DNA from: Comamonadaceae bacterium
Lineage (GTDB): Bacteria; Pseudomonadota; Gammaproteobacteria; Burkholderiales; Burkholderiaceae_C
Assembly: GCA_947454695.1 (NCBI GenBank)
Contig: CANGMW010000202.1
Coordinates: 1 to 5,022 of the forward strand
Direction of reading: 5' to 3'
DNA: 5,022 nt
The notes under the pieces are model-generated. The model had not been told where the DNA came from. It made no database searches and saw only the letters and a list, made by a program, of their open reading frames with translations. Below, one piece after another: positions 4,156-5,022 of this stretch (its first letter is position 1; each line of letters begins with the position of its first letter). A program made the position numbers and the translations under genes.

Positions 4156-5022
4156 GTTATTTCCACCGTCTGCTCAGCCAGCACACACTGCTGTACACCG
4201 AGATGGTGACCACCGGTGCTTTGCTGCACGGTGATGTGGCGCGGCACTTGCAGTTCAATGCCGAAGAACACCCGGTGGCCTTGCAGCTGGGCGGCAGCGA
4301 GCCGGCCGATCTGGCGCAGTGCGCGCGCTTGGGCGAGCAGTGGGGCTATGACGAAATCAACCTCAACTGCGGCTGCCCCAGCGAGCGAGTGCAGCGCGGA
4401 GCGTTCGGCGCTTGCCTGATGGCCGAGGCCCCGCTGGTGGCCGAGGGCGTCAAAGCCATGGTGGACGCGGTGACGATTCCCGTGACGGTGAAGCACCGCA
4501 TCGGCATCGACAAAATTGAGAGTTACGACTTCGTGCGCGACTTTGTCGGTACGGTGAGCGAAGCCGGTTGCCAAACCTTCATCGTGCATGCGCGCAATGC
4601 GTGGCTGCAGGGCCTAAGCCCCAAAGAAAACCGCGAGATCCCGCCGCTGCGCTACAACCTCGTGCATCGCCTGAAAAAAGATTTCCCGCACCTCACGGTG
4701 GTGCTCAACGGCGGCATCACCACCTCCGCGCAAATTGCCGAGCAACTGCAGCTGCTCGACGGCGTGATGGTGGGCCGCGAGGCTTACCACAATCCTTGGC
4801 TGATGAGCGACTGGGACGAGCGCTTCTTCGGCGCCGCGCCCCGCGCCTTGACGCGCGAGGCGGTAGAGGCGCAGATGGTCGAGTACATGGTGCGCGAGGC
4901 CGCGAAAGGCACGTCCTGGTACGCGGTGGCCCGCCACATGCTGGGCCTGCGCCACGGCCTGCCGGGCGCGCGCCGCTGGCGTCAGGTGTGGAGCGACCAC
5001 AAGCTCAAGACGCGGGACGCGC
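4104..5022 (+). CDS. dusA: tRNA-dihydrouridine synthase A (3' end missing)
   Basis: An FMN enzyme that reduces uridine to dihydrouridine in the tRNA D-loop (positions 20 and 20a for DusA), using NADPH; cytoplasmic. 306 codons are visible and open to the right edge; the family is around 330-345 residues, so only a short tail is missing. Visible marks: SVAPMLDWTDRHCRYF (5-20), substrate/FMN contacts in TEMVTTGAL, EINLNCGCPSERVQRGAFG with catalytic Cys91, KHRIGID (130-136), VHARNAWLQGLSPKENRE (161-178), and the FMN-phosphate loop NGGI (202-205) and VGREAYHNPW (223-232). The gene appears functional despite the island. The start is uncertain: ATG 4104 has no ribosome site at normal distance (GAGGG at 4081-4085 is 18 bases away), and an in-frame GTG at 4047 would add 19 polar residues. 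The body is clearly more GC-rich than the island. Confidence 0.95.
   Translation, partial: MRPLSVAPMLDWTDRHCRYFHRLLSQHTLLYTEMVTTGALLHGDVARHLQFNAEEHPVALQLGGSEPADLAQCARLGEQWGYDEINLNCGCPSERVQRGAFGACLMAEAPLVAEGVKAMVDAVTIPVTVKHRIGIDKIESYDFVRDFVGTVSEAGCQTFIVHARNAWLQGLSPKENREIPPLRYNLVHRLKKDFPHLTVVLNGGITTSAQIAEQLQLLDGVMVGREAYHNPWLMSDWDERFFGAAPRALTREAVEAQMVEYMVREAAKGTSWYAVARHMLGLRHGLPGARRWRQVWSDHKLKTRDA

Overview
The window spans one end of a genomic island inserted in the 5' end of a chromosomal dusA gene (tRNA-dihydrouridine synthase A), and most of it is island DNA. The DusA protein closely resembles those I know from Burkholderiales such as Comamonadaceae, so the host is probably a betaproteobacterium; this is recognition, not a search. 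The right ~900 bases are GC-rich (39 of 60 G+C by hand count at 4861-4920). The island control region is much less so (27 of 60 at 2221-2280).

Layout from left to right. Positions 1-2201 hold three genes on the minus strand that read as one operon, in transcription order: a LAGLIDADG homing-endonuclease-like protein (2201 to 1722); a Lon-like AAA+ ATPase without a protease domain (1725 to 556), joined to it by a 4-base GTGA start/stop overlap; and an unrecognised protein with a CxxC...CxxC zinc-ribbon (522 to beyond the left edge), 33 bases further on behind a good ribosome binding site. Positions 2202-2344 are a divergent control region with four copies of a GCRTAAA-type repeat. Positions 2345-2596 hold a small XRE/Cro-type regulator on the plus strand. 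Positions 2597-2896 are a convergent intergenic stretch with several inverted repeats and no convincing gene. Positions 2897-3967 (minus) hold a tyrosine recombinase of the dusA-integrase type with its catalytic residues intact. Positions 3968-4103 are a divergent int/dusA region with three copies of TGTAGCACT. Position 4104 (or 4047) to the right edge is dusA on the plus strand, cut off by the window end.

How it fits together: the integrase places the island in dusA, and the island end appears to supply a new start and leader for dusA. The XRE protein is the obvious candidate to bind the repeats and control both itself and the divergent operon. The operon is the likely cargo. Its pairing of a LAGLIDADG protein with a protease-less Lon-like ATPase and a zinc-ribbon protein matches no named system I know and is the best candidate here for an undescribed module, possibly anti-phage or DNA-processing, although nothing in the sequence proves a function. 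The other end of the island, and probably more operon genes, lie left of the window.
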